A stretch of 64,000 bases of DNA from Prunella strophiata (GCA_036583965.1 JAZBQD010000019.1:16879585-16943584); one strand, 5' to 3'. Shown: positions 24,781 through 38,172, numbered from the stretch's first letter. Notes: a model not told the origin generated them from the letters alone. Translations and numbers: made by a program.

Positions 24781-26572
24781 AACCCAAAGACAATGCCAGA
24801 AAGAAGTCTGGCAGTATTTATGGGTTTTGTGAGCCTGTCACAGATGTTGAGTTGACTGAAAAAAAGAGAAGACTTTAAAACATGAATTCAGAACCTGTTT
24901 AAAGGGGTCAGGGGAGTTAAGGAAGAAAAACACAGTCACCCAACTAACTTTTTTCTTTCAGTAATTCAGTGTTCTCATCTGGAGAACATTCAGTAACTCA
25001 TTTGATTTTCATCCTCAGGCCCCTGCACAGTGAAATTGTTGGTTTAGGCCACATGGGTTTGTCCTAAGCACATTGTGCTGGTTCTCATGGGTGGTTTGGG
25101 TTGTAGCTGATCACTGCAGAGCTAAATGCTGATGCCAAATCTCAGTGCTCATTTGACTCACTCTCTAAGTGCATCCTTATGCACAGGGTGGTTGAAGAAG
25201 AATGGACAAATAAAGGTCATTGGTTTTGTTAGATTTGTGTGTAAGATGTTGTGGGTTTGCCCTTCAGAAATGTCAAGGTCATTTCACAAAAAGTAGAGAA
25301 AGCAAAATACATGTTTGGCCAAAAACTCACTGCTCCTTACAGAAGGCATTTTACTGTCATTTGACCACATCTAAACATCTGAATGTTTCAAGTGATTGCA
25401 TTCTGAGAAAACAATGGTCATTCTGCTTGAATTTTAAGCTGGAAACCATTGAGTTCAAGTGACTCAAGGACCATTTTGATACATTTTAAATACTTCATCT
25501 GCTGTGAGGCACTCACAGGCTATATTCTCTTCTATCATGAAAATATTATTTCCCCTTTTAGCCTTACAAGAGAAAACCATCAGTGCTTGGTGCAGTAAAA
25601 AATTGCATTAAATCAACTTGCATGGTCATTAGTACTGGAAGTATATTACATTGGAAATCAAGGTGAAAAATTAAGGAAGGGTTTTTTTCCCTCTTTGTTT
25701 CAAAGTTACCTTATTTTATTTTTTGATGGTGAGATCAAATACAGCAGTTAACTACTTCATATTGACTTGGAGAAAGATTAGTAGAATTTCTTAAGTCCTA
25801 AATGCTTTATCTGAATTTCACAGTACTCTTTTAAAGCAGATCTATATATGTTCAGTATTTCATAACAATAACTGCTGCAAATTGGAGTTTAAACTAGAAC
25901 CTAGTTGCTCTTTTGGAAATAGAAAGTGGCTGTAGGAATTTGCAGCATTAATTTTGTTTATAGCTTGAAGCACTGAGCTCCCATTTCCTCAGGCAAGGCT
26001 GTGTTGATTCCCTGAGAACTGTTGTTCTCTAAGTGGAATTATGGGGCTGATGGTATTACAGGTCCTGCTTCATAACAGACTTTCTTTTCACATTACTCTG
26101 TATTTACTCCAAATGGCTTAAAGCAGCTGTGACAGGAGCAGATCTTTCAACATGAAAATACCTCCATTCTTTTCATCCTGTGAGAGCAAGCTCTCTAAGG
26201 TCTCTTCAACTCATTGGTGCTGTCCCCAGCTCAGCCATTACAAGAGGAATTCTGCACCTTGCTTCAATGATTGTTTGGTTCAGACAGTGTGAGTAGCAGA
26301 AGATGCAGAAGGCAGTCTGATTTTGTGCAGCATGCACAGTGGCTTGCATTGAATGGAACTGGACTCATATGGAGCAACTAAGCTGTTGAGGTGTACTGTT
26401 TATTGAGAATCTAGTAGCAATGGTTCAGGCAGCTTTCTGAATACAGAGAGAAACTCTTTCAAATAGAAATCCCAGGAAAGTTAATTTAAAAGTAGATAAA
26501 ACTCCCCTTCCCCCTAAAACACTTAAAGGGTCAGAAAACGGGGGCTGGGTTTTTTTTAACTTTGGGGGGTGT

Positions 26573-26606
26573 TTGTTTGGGGTTTTTTTTTTGGTTTTTT
26601 TTTTTT

Positions 26607-26637
<31 letters not shown>

Positions 26638-26667
26638 TTTTTTGTTTTTTTTTTTTTTTTTGTTTGC
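26573..26667. repeat. GT(14-17) tandem array in poly-T
   Basis: Runs of 10, 14, 16, 17 and 17 T are separated by GG or single G (G at 26609, 26626, 26644 and 26662). This gives a 17-18 bp repeat unit of one G plus 16-17 T. The even spacing points to tandem duplication of the whole unit and not to random interruptions of one T tract. It is transcribed as a U-rich array in the TTC7B pre-mRNA. Confidence 0.95.
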
Positions 26668-27429
26668 TGGGGTTTTTTAGCATAAGGATTTTTGCCCACA
26701 ATATCAGCTTTAAATTTCTGTTTTCATGTTATCTGTGTGATAGATTTTTCCACAGTTTATCTATTCAGGCACAGCTTGCCAGAAACCATTTTATCACTTC
26801 TGTTTGTTCCCATTCTAAAAGTGGAAAATTAATTAGTGGCAGATGCTGGCAGAAGGAAGGGATGCTTTGGCTAGAGTTACTGCTCTTTATTTGGCAGGTC
26901 ACGAATCATTCCACTGTTTTTATTGTATTGTGTGGAACTGATAAAATTTCACCCATCAAATAATTCATGACAATTTGCTGCTGAAGCAGGTCATTCTGCA
27001 ACGTGCAGTATTACTCCAAAGTTCCTTCTCTTTGCTTGGAAAATTTTAAGAATCTTTGTTTTCAGTTTTTGAAATACAAGTAGTGTTCATCTCAAGCTTT
27101 GATTCACATTTTGTGGGATAAAGTCTTCTTGGGTTCTGTTATCAAAACTGAGCTATTATTAATTGACTTCATATACAGCAACTATGGATCAAATGTTATA
27201 ATTTGGAAAGTAGCAATCAAGTATAGTTTCAAGTTAAGGAAAAAATCCAAGGATCACAATGGCCCAGTCTGGAACAGGGTTGTTTTTTTTTCCTAGGCAT
27301 CATAACAAAGCATCTGAGGCAGGATTCCCTGTCCTGCACTGTTTCAAGTAATTGACAGGAACAGGAGCATGATGAGATAGCAGCTGTGTAATGGTAACAG
27401 TATTTTAGATGCACATGTAAGATGCATCC

Positions 27430-27576
27430 ACTTGCCAAGAGTTTGTGGAGGTTTCACATCCTTGGAGATGCTCAAAATCTGACAGCCCTTGACAACCCAC
27501 TGTAGGTAACTCTATTTGAAGTTTGGCTGTAGAGAATCTTAGGTTCCCTTCCTACTTCTGTCATCCTGTGATTCTA
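27430..27576 (+). mobile_element. Degraded CR1 LINE 3' end
   Basis: The stretch aligns by eye with the CR1 3' end in sense orientation: GAGGTTTCACATCCTTGGAG, then a diverged middle, then AGGTTCCCTTCCTACTTCTG and a terminal CATCCTGTGATTCTA like the CR1 ATTCTRTG tail repeat. Many substitutions mark it as older than the antisense copy at 20.4 kb. The body may extend further left, but I cannot follow it. Confidence 0.65.
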
Positions 27577-28239
27577 GGAATGCAAGCAAGGCAAACTTTG
27601 TAGATAGAGGTAATGATTTGTGTTAGGAAACATGATGGGAACACTTGTCTGTGAACAAAGTCTTGTTACATTTTCCTGTTATGCAAGACTTACTTTATTT
27701 TTACCAGTGGTAAAAATCTATAAAGCACAAATTTTTTTCTTTCTTCTCTTGTTTCTATGGTACATTACCCATAGCAATCATGGAAGGAAGGTGCAAGAGA
27801 TGAATACCTTTCTCAACTGATGTCACTCATCTTAACTATGTGCATATAAAATATACACATGTATGTATTTGTACATATATTCTGTCATACAAATCTACCT
27901 TAATATTTTGGATACATCTTAATGTCTTTGCATACAGAAGTGTCAGCAGCAAAACAGTGCAACTGAAAAGCCTCAGTTGGGACTTCCAGAAATTAGGTTT
28001 TTGGGTTTTTGTCTCTCTCTGTTTTTCTTAAAGGTTCAAGTATATCTTAATGATCTGCATTGAGGCTTCTATAGACAGATATATGTATAATATTATTTAA
28101 AGAAAACAAAATATTTATTACTCTACCATTGTTTACATGGGAAGTATCTCTTTCGTAGCACTGAGTTGAGATGATAAATACTCAGCAAAATTGTAAAAGC
28201 ATCTGATCACAGCATAATGAAAAATTTCCTTTTTCAGGC

Positions 28240-28267
28240 TTTTTTTTTTTTTTTTTTTTTTTTTTTT
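28240..28267. repeat. T28 homopolymer
   Basis: Twenty-eight consecutive T preceded by TTTTTCAGGC. No retroposon body is recognised beside it. Confidence 0.95.
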
Positions 28268-29193
28268 GGGTAGGTTTTAGAAAGGGTAGTTCCTATTAAA
28301 AGTCTTTCCTGAGTTTTTCCATCTTCTTATGCCTTTTGCCCTCTAAAGGGCCGACTACATTAAAATAATGGACAGATGGGTTTTGTTGACATCCCTTTTC
28401 CTCTGTGCCTTTTTCTGGGTAACTGGCTTCCTAAAATAGAATGTAAAACATACAGATTTATACTAATAAAAAAAAATATTAACAAGGATGACTAATTTAA
28501 CATAAGGAAAATGTCAGTAGTCTTAGCAATTCAGGAAATGGCCAGGAGGCCTCGTGTCAGTAAAGTGCTAATAGTTGTTCTTGGTATTTAAATTCTCCTT
28601 ATTTTCAAAAAAAGAACAAAAAGGAAAAGAGAGAAGGCATGGAAAAAAATTGATAATGTCTGCTCTTCCCTGCTATCCTCTGTAGTCTCTTACATCCCTT
28701 TTCATGGATGCTTGCTGGTGCTTTTTTGCATGGATCTCAAAAGTTCTATTTTTATTTTGCTCTGTGTAATTGCCTTTCAATAGGAGAATTGCTTTGCAAA
28801 ACACTTTTTAAATTAGGTCATTCTGCTGAAGTATGCACTGAGCTAATTATGATTATTTTGCTTCCCTGGGCATTTTTGTGCTCATTGGATTTATTAAAGT
28901 ATAGCTGGGGCTGAGAACTTACACAGCAATAAAAGCTATGCAGCACCTGGTATGCTTTGGCTTGTAGGTAACATCTGGCATCTAATCACTTATAATTTCA
29001 TATCATTAATAAAGAAATATTTTTAAGGATTGGGTGGGGGGGGCTTTGAGAGAGTAGCCATCCTCATCTTTAAATGAACAAGAGAGATTTTATTTTCCTT
29101 CTCCTGAGAAAGGTTCTGTTGTAGAATTCTGTAGGTGAGAACTCTTTAACTACAGGACATTTGAAGCCTGCAATCATCTACACATGTTGTCTC

Positions 29194-29228
29194 TTTTTTT
29201 TTTTTTTTTTCTTTTCTTTTCTTTTCTT
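29194..29228. repeat. T17 tract plus (CTTTT)n
   Basis: Seventeen T followed by three tandem CTTTT units and a partial fourth. This is a simple pyrimidine repeat in the last intron. Confidence 0.9.
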
Positions 29229-31229
29229 GTGCTGCATAACTTTGCAAATTGGTGAAATATAAGTAAGTGCTACCATCAACAGCAATCTGAATGAGAGAAA
29301 CCATTCCATATGGCTTAGTTGAGGTGGTGAGTAAATGTGTGTGAGAAACTTGCAGCACCATTGCCAGGTGTCTGAGCCCTGACTCCTTCTCAGTCTCTCT
29401 TAGAATAACCTATTATTATAAAATGGTGCAGGAGATATCAGTGCATGTATTTTACTAAAAATCTCATGCAGTTTTCAGGTGCATTTCTATGCACTGGTTG
29501 AATTATATATTGCTTTTTGCTTTGTATTTGTCACAGGGGAGCTTTACTTGCTTTGGCAGAAGCTATTTCCTGAGAAAACAGACTGCTCTTGAGAGGACCA
29601 GAAGTTACCTAATCAATTAAAATTATTTTTTTCTGATAAGGAATTATAAACAACTTGTTCTTGAAAACTGTGCTTTATCTTTATCCTTATCAAGCAAAAA
29701 GTAGCTTACCTTAATGCAAAATTAGAGATCTGGAAGCAACTGTCCCCCAGGAAATAATTTTAATCCTCGTTTTTGCAGGGTTATGTCAAGCAGCTGTATT
29801 CCCCAGATAAGTTGTCTACTCTGGTTCAGAGTTTTTTCTGCAAATCCCCAGTCTGGAGCAGTCTTCTTATGTCTCTCTCTTCCTCTTCAGCTCATCTCAT
29901 TTTAAATTTTATTTGAACACCTCTTTTCCATTTGCTGAAGCGTAGTTTCTCTGCTAGCCAGTTTTATACTTAGCAGTAATTCCCCTGCTCATGAGTCTAC
30001 TGTTTAAAGATGAGTTGCACCTTGCACTTTGGAAGAATTCAACCAACTTACTATGTGTGAATAGAATGATATATTTTCTCAAAGATTAGATTTCTTTTAA
30101 AATAGACTGTGTTTTCTGGTAGCAAACTTGTGTTAAATGGAGTTAGGGAATTGGCCTTTAAGGTTAGTGATGGGCTATTTTTTATGTCAAGTCATTTGTT
30201 TAGTCTAAATTAATTACAGAGAAAGCAGTTATTTCAGGGAGCTTTAATTTGTGGGAAAATATGAAGTGGGTTTTGTGCATCTCTGAAAAATGGTGTTGTG
30301 GTTGTTTTTCCATTATTCTTCCTATTAGAGTATATTCTCTTCAACAAGTAGCAACAAATGGCATGAAGAAAATTACGTGGTGATACTATTCAGAAAGCTG
30401 CCATCTCTTGATTTCTCAGTAGGGGAGAGCAGACAAGCTCTCTGGCCACTTTGTGTATTTCATCTCACTGGGAAAGGCCAGTGTCTTCTCTGAATAAAAC
30501 TGACTGCACATTTAGAGTTGTTAATGCTTTTAATGCTACTTCTATCATGGTAAACAACCTGGTTAATCTGAGATGGGTGGAAAAATACATCATGAATGAG
30601 GCTAAGTAATGACAAACTCGAAAACAGAAAGCTGGTTTTGGCTTTCATTATTTTTTTCAGTCAGCAGTACAGTGTTGATCTGCACCTTTTAAATTTTGAT
30701 ACTAATATGTGTGGACTTTATAGAGAGCCAAGAGGTAAGAGCTCTTTAGTTTCACCAGTTAATCATGACTCTAGTCTGTATGTTTTGTTAAAACACTAGC
30801 TTTGCAAAAAACTCTTGGCATTTGAAAAAAAAAATACCATTAGTTATAGTTATTGTATTTTCAGGCATGAATATTTAAGCATCTGAGGAAATTTGGAAGA
30901 ATAAAAAGTAACTGGCTAAGCTGAGCATCTGCAAGTGTTATGGCAACTAAAAGTTGGTATGTCAGAGACTAAGACAATAACCCAAATCTTTTTTACTCTT
31001 TTTCTAATAAAAAATTTAGATGTTTTTAAAAGGTTATAGTATTTCTTTTTCATAATAATTTTGAGTGCTCAACATGTTAAGTTTCAAATATGTTTGGCCC
31101 TGAAGTATGTGTTCCCAGTAAGAAATGGGGAAACTGAAGCATAGGTGCTGTGACATACCTGGCTTTAAATACAGTTCAAACCTCCTGATTTCTCATTCTG
31201 AGCATCACATTCATGGGAGTCACATTTAA

Positions 31230-31330
31230 TTCCTGTGATTATTCTTTCCAGTGCCTTTGCAATGTGAAGGAAATATTTTTCCTCATAGGCATCTCCAATG
31301 TCAATCTTATATCAGTATTCCCACTGCCTG
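31230..31330 (-). mobile_element. Possible very old CR1 remnant
   Basis: TTCCAGTGCCTTTGCAATG followed by GTGAAGGAAATATTTTTCCT and ATCTCCAATGTCAATCTTA loosely matches the antisense CR1 segment 'ttccagtgcc...gtgaaggaa.tttttcctaat.tccaa.ctaaa'. Identity is low and the flanks do not extend the match, so this is tentative. Confidence 0.3.
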
Positions 31331-32822
31331 CTGAAAGGAGTCTGTGGAGTGTCTTTTGTGGGTTTTGACTTGCAAATGATTGGCAGACTTTAAGAGGACT
31401 TTCCCTTATGATATTTAAATTTAGTACTCTCACTGATGGACTTCCTATTAAAATGTAGATTATTAAATCAGTTCTATAATTGAAAATTGATTATCAGTGA
31501 AAATGATGTATTTTATAGTTCTTGCCTTTACATGCAGTTTAAGTGAAGGGATCTGTGGCAGCTCCTTGATAGCCATTCAGCTCAGCCTTGCAAAATGAAG
31601 TCCTTGTGTGTATCATTCACTTTCAATACTCTTAAATAATATATCACTTCACTTACCTACATCTCTCTTTCTCCCAGTTCCCTTCCTTTATGGAAGATTT
31701 CTCAATGTTGGCTTGGATTTGCTCAATGAATATATTATTTCCCAAGTCATTGCAGCTGAGATGCTTGGTGCAGGACATGTCTGGATTACAGACTGGTTCA
31801 GAACTACCTGAGGCATCAGTGCGTTGTTTCTGTGATTACTTTTTGCTCTGCTTTTGAGAGCTCAGTTAAACATTGCACTGTTTTTAGTAACATACTTTTA
31901 TAGGTGAACTTTTAAAGGTAAACTACTTCTATAAATCTTTGTTTCTTATCTTACATTTTTACTTGGTAGTAAGATAAAATTCAAGAAAAGTTAACTTCAA
32001 AACTAAATATCAAGCATGTGGATATAGAACTCTAAAGGAAAAAGGATTGCTGCTTTTATACAATTGCTTTTTATTATAAAATGAGTGATTAGTTTTTCTT
32101 AGGTGTTCTGTTCAAGTCCATGCTTTGGTGCATTTTCCTACAAATGAGAACCATACCTGGGTTTGAACAAAAACTAATTAAGTCTTGTTTTATGTCCTTG
32201 GGGAAATTGAAGACTATTATAGTCCCTAACTTGAATTGGTGAGCACAGATGTAACTCTGGAATGTTTGTCTGTAACCAGAGTCAGTTTTCTCTTTTATGT
32301 TGTTTGTGTGCTTATGTAATTACCATTATATGCAATAAATACCATTTTGAGTAAGAATTCTCAGGCCAGCTTTTCCCTGAAGAGGAATAATACCCTCTGG
32401 GGAAGATCAGTTTGGTAAGAAATGGCAAACCATAACTCTGTGCTCCTGTTCTGTGATTAATGGGAGGTAAACAAAAGGAGGTGCTTAATACCTTGAGTTG
32501 TGTCACAGTGGTTGTAAGTATATACTACTGCCCAGATGTTGTGGTTGAATGTAGTTCTGTACTAAGATGCACTTATTGGAGTCTTGGGAAATTGAGAAAA
32601 CTTTGTGTATCTCTTTCTGCTGATCTCTGATGTGTAGTTTATACATGGGTGGCCTTTTCAAACTAATCTGAGAAATCCTGTGTTGTGGTAGATGCTGGTG
32701 TGATGCTTCAAGGAAGCTGGCTTTCAAGAAATAGCCCTTAAATTAGATTTGAAGTTGATTTTAGGAACAGCTTTTCTTTCTTAAGAGCAGGTATAGAATT
32801 GAAGGAAAAAGAAATATTAGAA

Positions 32823-32845
32823 AAACACCTTAAGTTAAGGTGTTT
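32823..32845. repeat. 23-bp palindrome (11-bp arms, 1-bp centre)
   Basis: AAACACCTTAA, a central G at 32834, then TTAAGGTGTTT is a perfect inverted repeat. It contains ACACCT and AGGTGT, which are T-box half-site cores facing each other with 7 bp between them. Function is not shown by the sequence. Confidence 0.9.
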
Positions 32846-33886
32846 AAAATGGAGTGCTCATATTCAAGAGCCACGTATCTATACATAAAGCATTTGACCT
32901 GGAAGAAATCTTCAGTCTTTTAGTACTGCTCAGATGAACAAAGCAAAGCAAATCATTAGCAAAGCACTTACTTGGCAGAAATATGAAAACATGCACATTG
33001 TTCATACTGTTGAAAGCTAAGCCCTGCAAGGAAAGGCACTACCCAAAACCACTTAAGCTTTAGTAGGCCCCTTAGGATGCAGATATTTGATTCTTTCTAT
33101 TTTTTTTCCTAAATACTTTGATGAAAAATCCCAAAGTTTTTAAATGCTTTCCTGTTGTTCCAGGAACTAAACTTTGTACGTGAATTTACTAATGCTTCTT
33201 TTATGGATGTATCTGAAATTAACATGTGAGTTCCATTTTTTTTCTGGGTTCTAATTAATTAGTCGTCAATCAATGATGCTGGTGAAATGATTTGTTGCAA
33301 CTCAGTGTGTTCAATCTTCCTCAGCCACTACTAATACACTGTTTACATCTCACACATTGAACTTACCACTTAAAACCAATATCCTTAGGAAATCAGGCAT
33401 ACAAAATCATTCTTTAACACTTTTGTTTTGTCTGGACAGAATAGGGAATGATAAAAAAAAAAAAATAGGGGCTGGAGGAAAGACTACCAAGACTTTTTCA
33501 CGACTTCAGATTTTTATTAGGTGTCAGCAAACACACAAGAGTGAGTGTTGGTAAATTCTCCACTGCAGTGAAGACACAGTCATTAGAAACCCAAACCAGG
33601 CTTCACTGCAGTCAGTGCTGTTAAAAGTTGATGTTTTAAAATTATTCCAGAACACAACATAATGTATTGTGCTGCATTAGCTTAGTTATTTGTATTCCTG
33701 CATAGCATAATATGTTTAGATGAAATAGTGAATTATGTGTGATATAAAGACCTTATCTGTAAAGGGCTATAGAAATAACAAAAAATCATGTGGATTCAAC
33801 ATTTCTTCTGTACAATATGCATTGTGAAAATGGTTTCAAAGCTCTAAATCTACATGGACAAAGGTGGTGTTAGGTAGCACTTTGGA

Positions 33887-33920
33887 AGAATGCTTGCCAT
33901 CTAAGAATACTTGCCATCTA
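33887..33920. repeat. 17-bp tandem duplication
   Basis: AGAATGCTTGCCATCTA at 33887-33903 is followed directly by AGAATACTTGCCATCTA at 33904-33920. The two copies differ by one base, so this is a simple, fairly recent local duplication. Confidence 0.95.
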
Positions 33921-36900
33921 TCAGAAGTGATCTGACCTACTAAAAGAATGGATTTTGCCCTGGCTTCTGAATTAAAATGTCCCTGATAAGTGGGTTTTGT
34001 TACCTTAAAAAAGTATTTTAAAATAAAGACACAGTTTTAAAAGTACATCCTCTCATTTAAAACAAACAAACAACAACCTTATTTTCTAAATGGGTGCAAG
34101 TAACAAATTAAGGCAGATATTGTCATGTGTTTACAAATATTCAAAAGATGAGCAGGTGAACCTCTATCAGCTGCAAAGTCATTTCAATTTCCATTTTTCC
34201 ATGGTCCTTGTTACAGTTTGTCCTGACAGCTGACAATAGCTTCTTTGGGATTCTGTCTGGTTTTTAATTCATGACCATTTGAAAAAGTGATAGCCACCCT
34301 AGTGTTGGAGCAGATGGCATTGTGAGGGTCATGGACCCAAAGATTTAGCAGAGGGCTATGAAATGCTATGACACAAAGGCAGTCTGGGATGATGGTTTGT
34401 TACATTAATTGAATGCATAGCCACAAGTTGGTAGGTTACAGTTGCCAGAAAGAGCTGGTTCTGATATAAAGTAGAAAACAATATGAAATGCTGTCAGATC
34501 TATTAAAGTAATTGACACGTCAAACTTAATTTCCTTTAAAATTGTGATATGATAGTATGAGCAGCTGGTGACCTCTGGAAAATAAATAAGGTAGCTTTAG
34601 TTTGGCCATCCAAACTCACCTCATTTGCTGCAGAATCAAAGCCTAAGCTTCAAAAATTTAGGCATGTGTTGTGAGTAGGTGTGGTCTTGCTGCCGTATGG
34701 ATTACATTTGATTTTATATGAGATTTATACATTAATATTTTTGTGAAGTTAAATCCATGGATGTTTAACACAATAGCTGGTAGGAAATGTTTGTATCTCA
34801 CCTTAGACTCAGCAGCTCAAGTAAGTTCCAGAATTCCCACCTTTCTCACCAAACCCATGCTGTAGTTCTTATGCCATGAAAATCCCTTCCTTGAAAAGTG
34901 GAAGCTGCTACTCTGCATTTCAGCTCTTTACTCAGAGAGCATTAACTTCCCAGATTGCTTACTCTGATCAAATCCTAGCTTTGTGGGGGAGTGCCTTTTC
35001 TGTCATTCTTGTTCTTCCTGCCAACTCTGCTCCAGTGAACTAGAAAAGTGACTCAAATGGACAAGGCTCTCACACTTGGGGAAGCAGAGCTCCAGTTTAT
35101 TCCAGCTGCCTGTCAGCTGACAATAGTAAACTAAAGGAGAGGACTGAGGAAGAAACTGCATTTGGAATTACATTTTCTCTGCAGATTCCAACCTGGTGAA
35201 CTAATTTATTATACAGTCTGAAAAATGTATTTCAAGAGCCATAAACCAACCACAGAATATGATTTAACATGCAGTGTCAATCAGAACAGTGATGGATATC
35301 CACTTACAAAAAGTCCATAACTGCAAGTCGTATTTTGCCTCAATCTTCAACAGGAATGTGATATGGATGGCAAAGGTAAAATTAGCAGTTGAAATGAAAT
35401 TATAGAAATTATGGCAAGTATGTGCCGGTGGAAAAGTATGGAGGAGTTGACCAGAATTCTGGAAGAACTAGTTGGTGAAATAACTGAGGCTTCACTGAAT
35501 ATTACTGGATTTGTTAACAGAAAATTTTAGAATAGTTCATGCAGTACCTCTACTCAGTGAGAAGAGTTGCATTACAAAGGCAATGTTTGATTAAAAACTA
35601 AGACTTGGAGACCCTTCAGTGAAAGAAATAACATAATTTTCAGAAATGCAAGAGCAAGATTGAGTATGGAAATGACTGGGGAGGACAAAGAACTGGGATA
35701 ATACTTGATCAGAGCTGCATCTCAATGTGCATGAGTTGACCAGGCACAACATGAGACATCATCTTGCCCAGTTATCAGCATCATCATCTTGTCAAGAGTG
35801 TAATCTCACCTTTGGTTTTGTAAGCCTACAGATTCTCCTTCCCTTGTGGAATGATGGTGTTTGTGCTCCACTGGCTGCTTTATGTACCCAGAGCAGGGGC
35901 TGCCATGCCCAGTGAAACCAGCTGGGGCTGGTCAGCAGGGCAAGTGAAGCCTCAGTGTGCACTAAAGCAGAGGTTTCACTTTGGTTCCTCCCAGGCTGGG
36001 GCTGTGATTCTCTTGTAATCCTGAGTAATGTGGCTGGATGGCAAACCCAGAGTGTGGCTTGGGTCACTGCCACCAGGTCAGTGCCAAGGTCACTGCATGG
36101 CAGTGTGGCACTGGAAATCTCTGCAGTGTTTTCTGGGGGGAGTAGGAAACTTTAATAATAGTATATGATCCTTGTAAACACGAGAGGAATATGCATAATC
36201 CAAATAAAGCTAAGTGGCATTGGCACTAGAGCAAATGAAGACAAACTAGCTAGGGAAAAATTTCAAAAGATGGTATGAAGAGGATTCCTAGCACTTACAG
36301 GCTAAACACTGTGGAGCAAGAAATCTTGTCATAAGGTTATGTGTAACAACAGGGGATAGAAATGAGTGACCTAAAAGGACTCTTCTGATCTGATGTTGAT
36401 TAAATGGAAAATACCTTACTTTTGCAAGTTTTAGATAAAAAAATAACAATTAAACCACAAAAAACGAGTTGAGAGAAAATGTGATAGGCTTATATGGAAT
36501 TTAATTATAAAACTTAGGTGATGCTTCAGTTATAGTAATGTGTTTGCTTCCAGGTCAGTACAGATTTGTTGAGGTACACTGATGTTATTCTTACCTCTTT
36601 AATAATTTTTCCCCAAAATACTGTTTGGGCTGTTTGGGCTTCTCTCTTTAGTTGTCAGAAGCTTTTATGTGTAGATTTTTCAGTATGTTCAACTTCTTCC
36701 AATGTTGTGCAGGGTAAGTCAATATATAGGGAAGTGTTTATTTTTCTGGAAGTGCTAGAAGCCCTTTCTTAGCCAATGGTTAGGCTCTGGCTCTTCTGAC
36801 CTGTGCCTGATGGTGCACAGATGGGAGGCTGTGGGCCCTCCTTTCACACTGAAAATAGCTGTCCCTTCAAGAAGAACCTGCTGGCAGCTGTCCTGGCAGA

Positions 36901-38172
36901 CTGGCAGGTTAGCAGCCACCTACAGCTCCTGCCTTGCCTTGCAGGATGCGGGCAGAGAGGGGGAGCATTGCCTCTCCTGCCAGGAGGGTTTGCACACTGC
37001 CATGAGCATGGCCCTTGCAGAGTGTGCTGAGCCCGAGCAGCAGATGGCACTTCACATCTGCTTTGCAGGGCAGGAAGTGGTCTGTTTCTTGGGATACTAT
37101 AAAAATGTATATTTATTAATGCTGTACTAAAAATAACCTCTTTTTCTTAGAGGTTGCTGCAGTGCCAGTGTGGTAAGTGCTGTGTGGTGTCATAGCACTT
37201 TTGAAACAGTGACAATAGTAATAGTTATAACATATGTATGTATATATTTTTATATGCAGAAGTCTTTTTGGCTAAGGGAAAAAGGAATAAAAAAGTGAAT
37301 GATGTGCTTTAATCTGTGAATTTCTGTTTTATTTTAGTAATGAAAAGATTGGTCATCTTTTATCTAATACTGCAGTTCTGACTTTGAATATTTAATGCAG
37401 TATTTTTCAGAATATTTGAGAGAAATGCACATGCATAAATGCAAAAAAGTACTTCAGAAGAATATCATTCACTTCTAATTCCTTTTCCAGAGTCTCAAAA
37501 GTTCAGACAAGTAAGTGCTAGTTTCTGTAGTACTGAGTGTGTACAAGCATGGATTTCAATACAGTGGCAATCTAGCTAAAGATCTCCAAAGCTCGATTTG
37601 GACTCTGACAGTTCTATTCATTATAAATTTTACTCACAGAGCCTAGTACTTGATCTGCAACTCTGGTTTTCCTTTGATACAAAAACTATTCCCCTGACTT
37701 CAGATTGATTTCTTCATTAAAACATTTGATCAATTTTTCTAATTACTATTTCCAGAAACCACATACAATGCAGTGTGCTCAATGTGGTTATATAGATCTG
37801 TCATTAATGAAAAACAACTTCTTAAAAAGTCACTGCTTGCTATTTCTAATTATTTATTCTTTATATTTATAAATCTATGTGTAATTGACTGATGGACAGA
37901 AAAACATTTATTTCTTTAGATTATAATAGTTTTGCATGGAGCACAAGCTTTCAAAACCAGGAACCTTCTGGTGTTCTGAACTGGAACCTAGTTTTAGGCA
38001 GTGGAGTAAGGACTCTGAATTCCTGGTATCCTCACTTCTTGTGAAAAATCCAGCTTCTGCTCAAATAATTGAATATTGTCTCAGTGGGCTGACTTTGAGG
38101 CTCCTCACTTCAAAAAAAACTTGGTCTGTTTATCCTGTTTGGCACTTGTATGATTTTTGGTAGATTTGGGGG

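Noticed and set aside
26562..26963. 133-codon plus-strand frame rich in Phe
   Set aside because: Its length comes from the T-rich array, read as Phe codons; the remainder has no coding signature.
35300..36420. Degraded LINE or ERV coding remnant
   Set aside because: A few phrases looked retroposon-like, but no continuous alignment to CR1 or ERV landmarks could be sustained.
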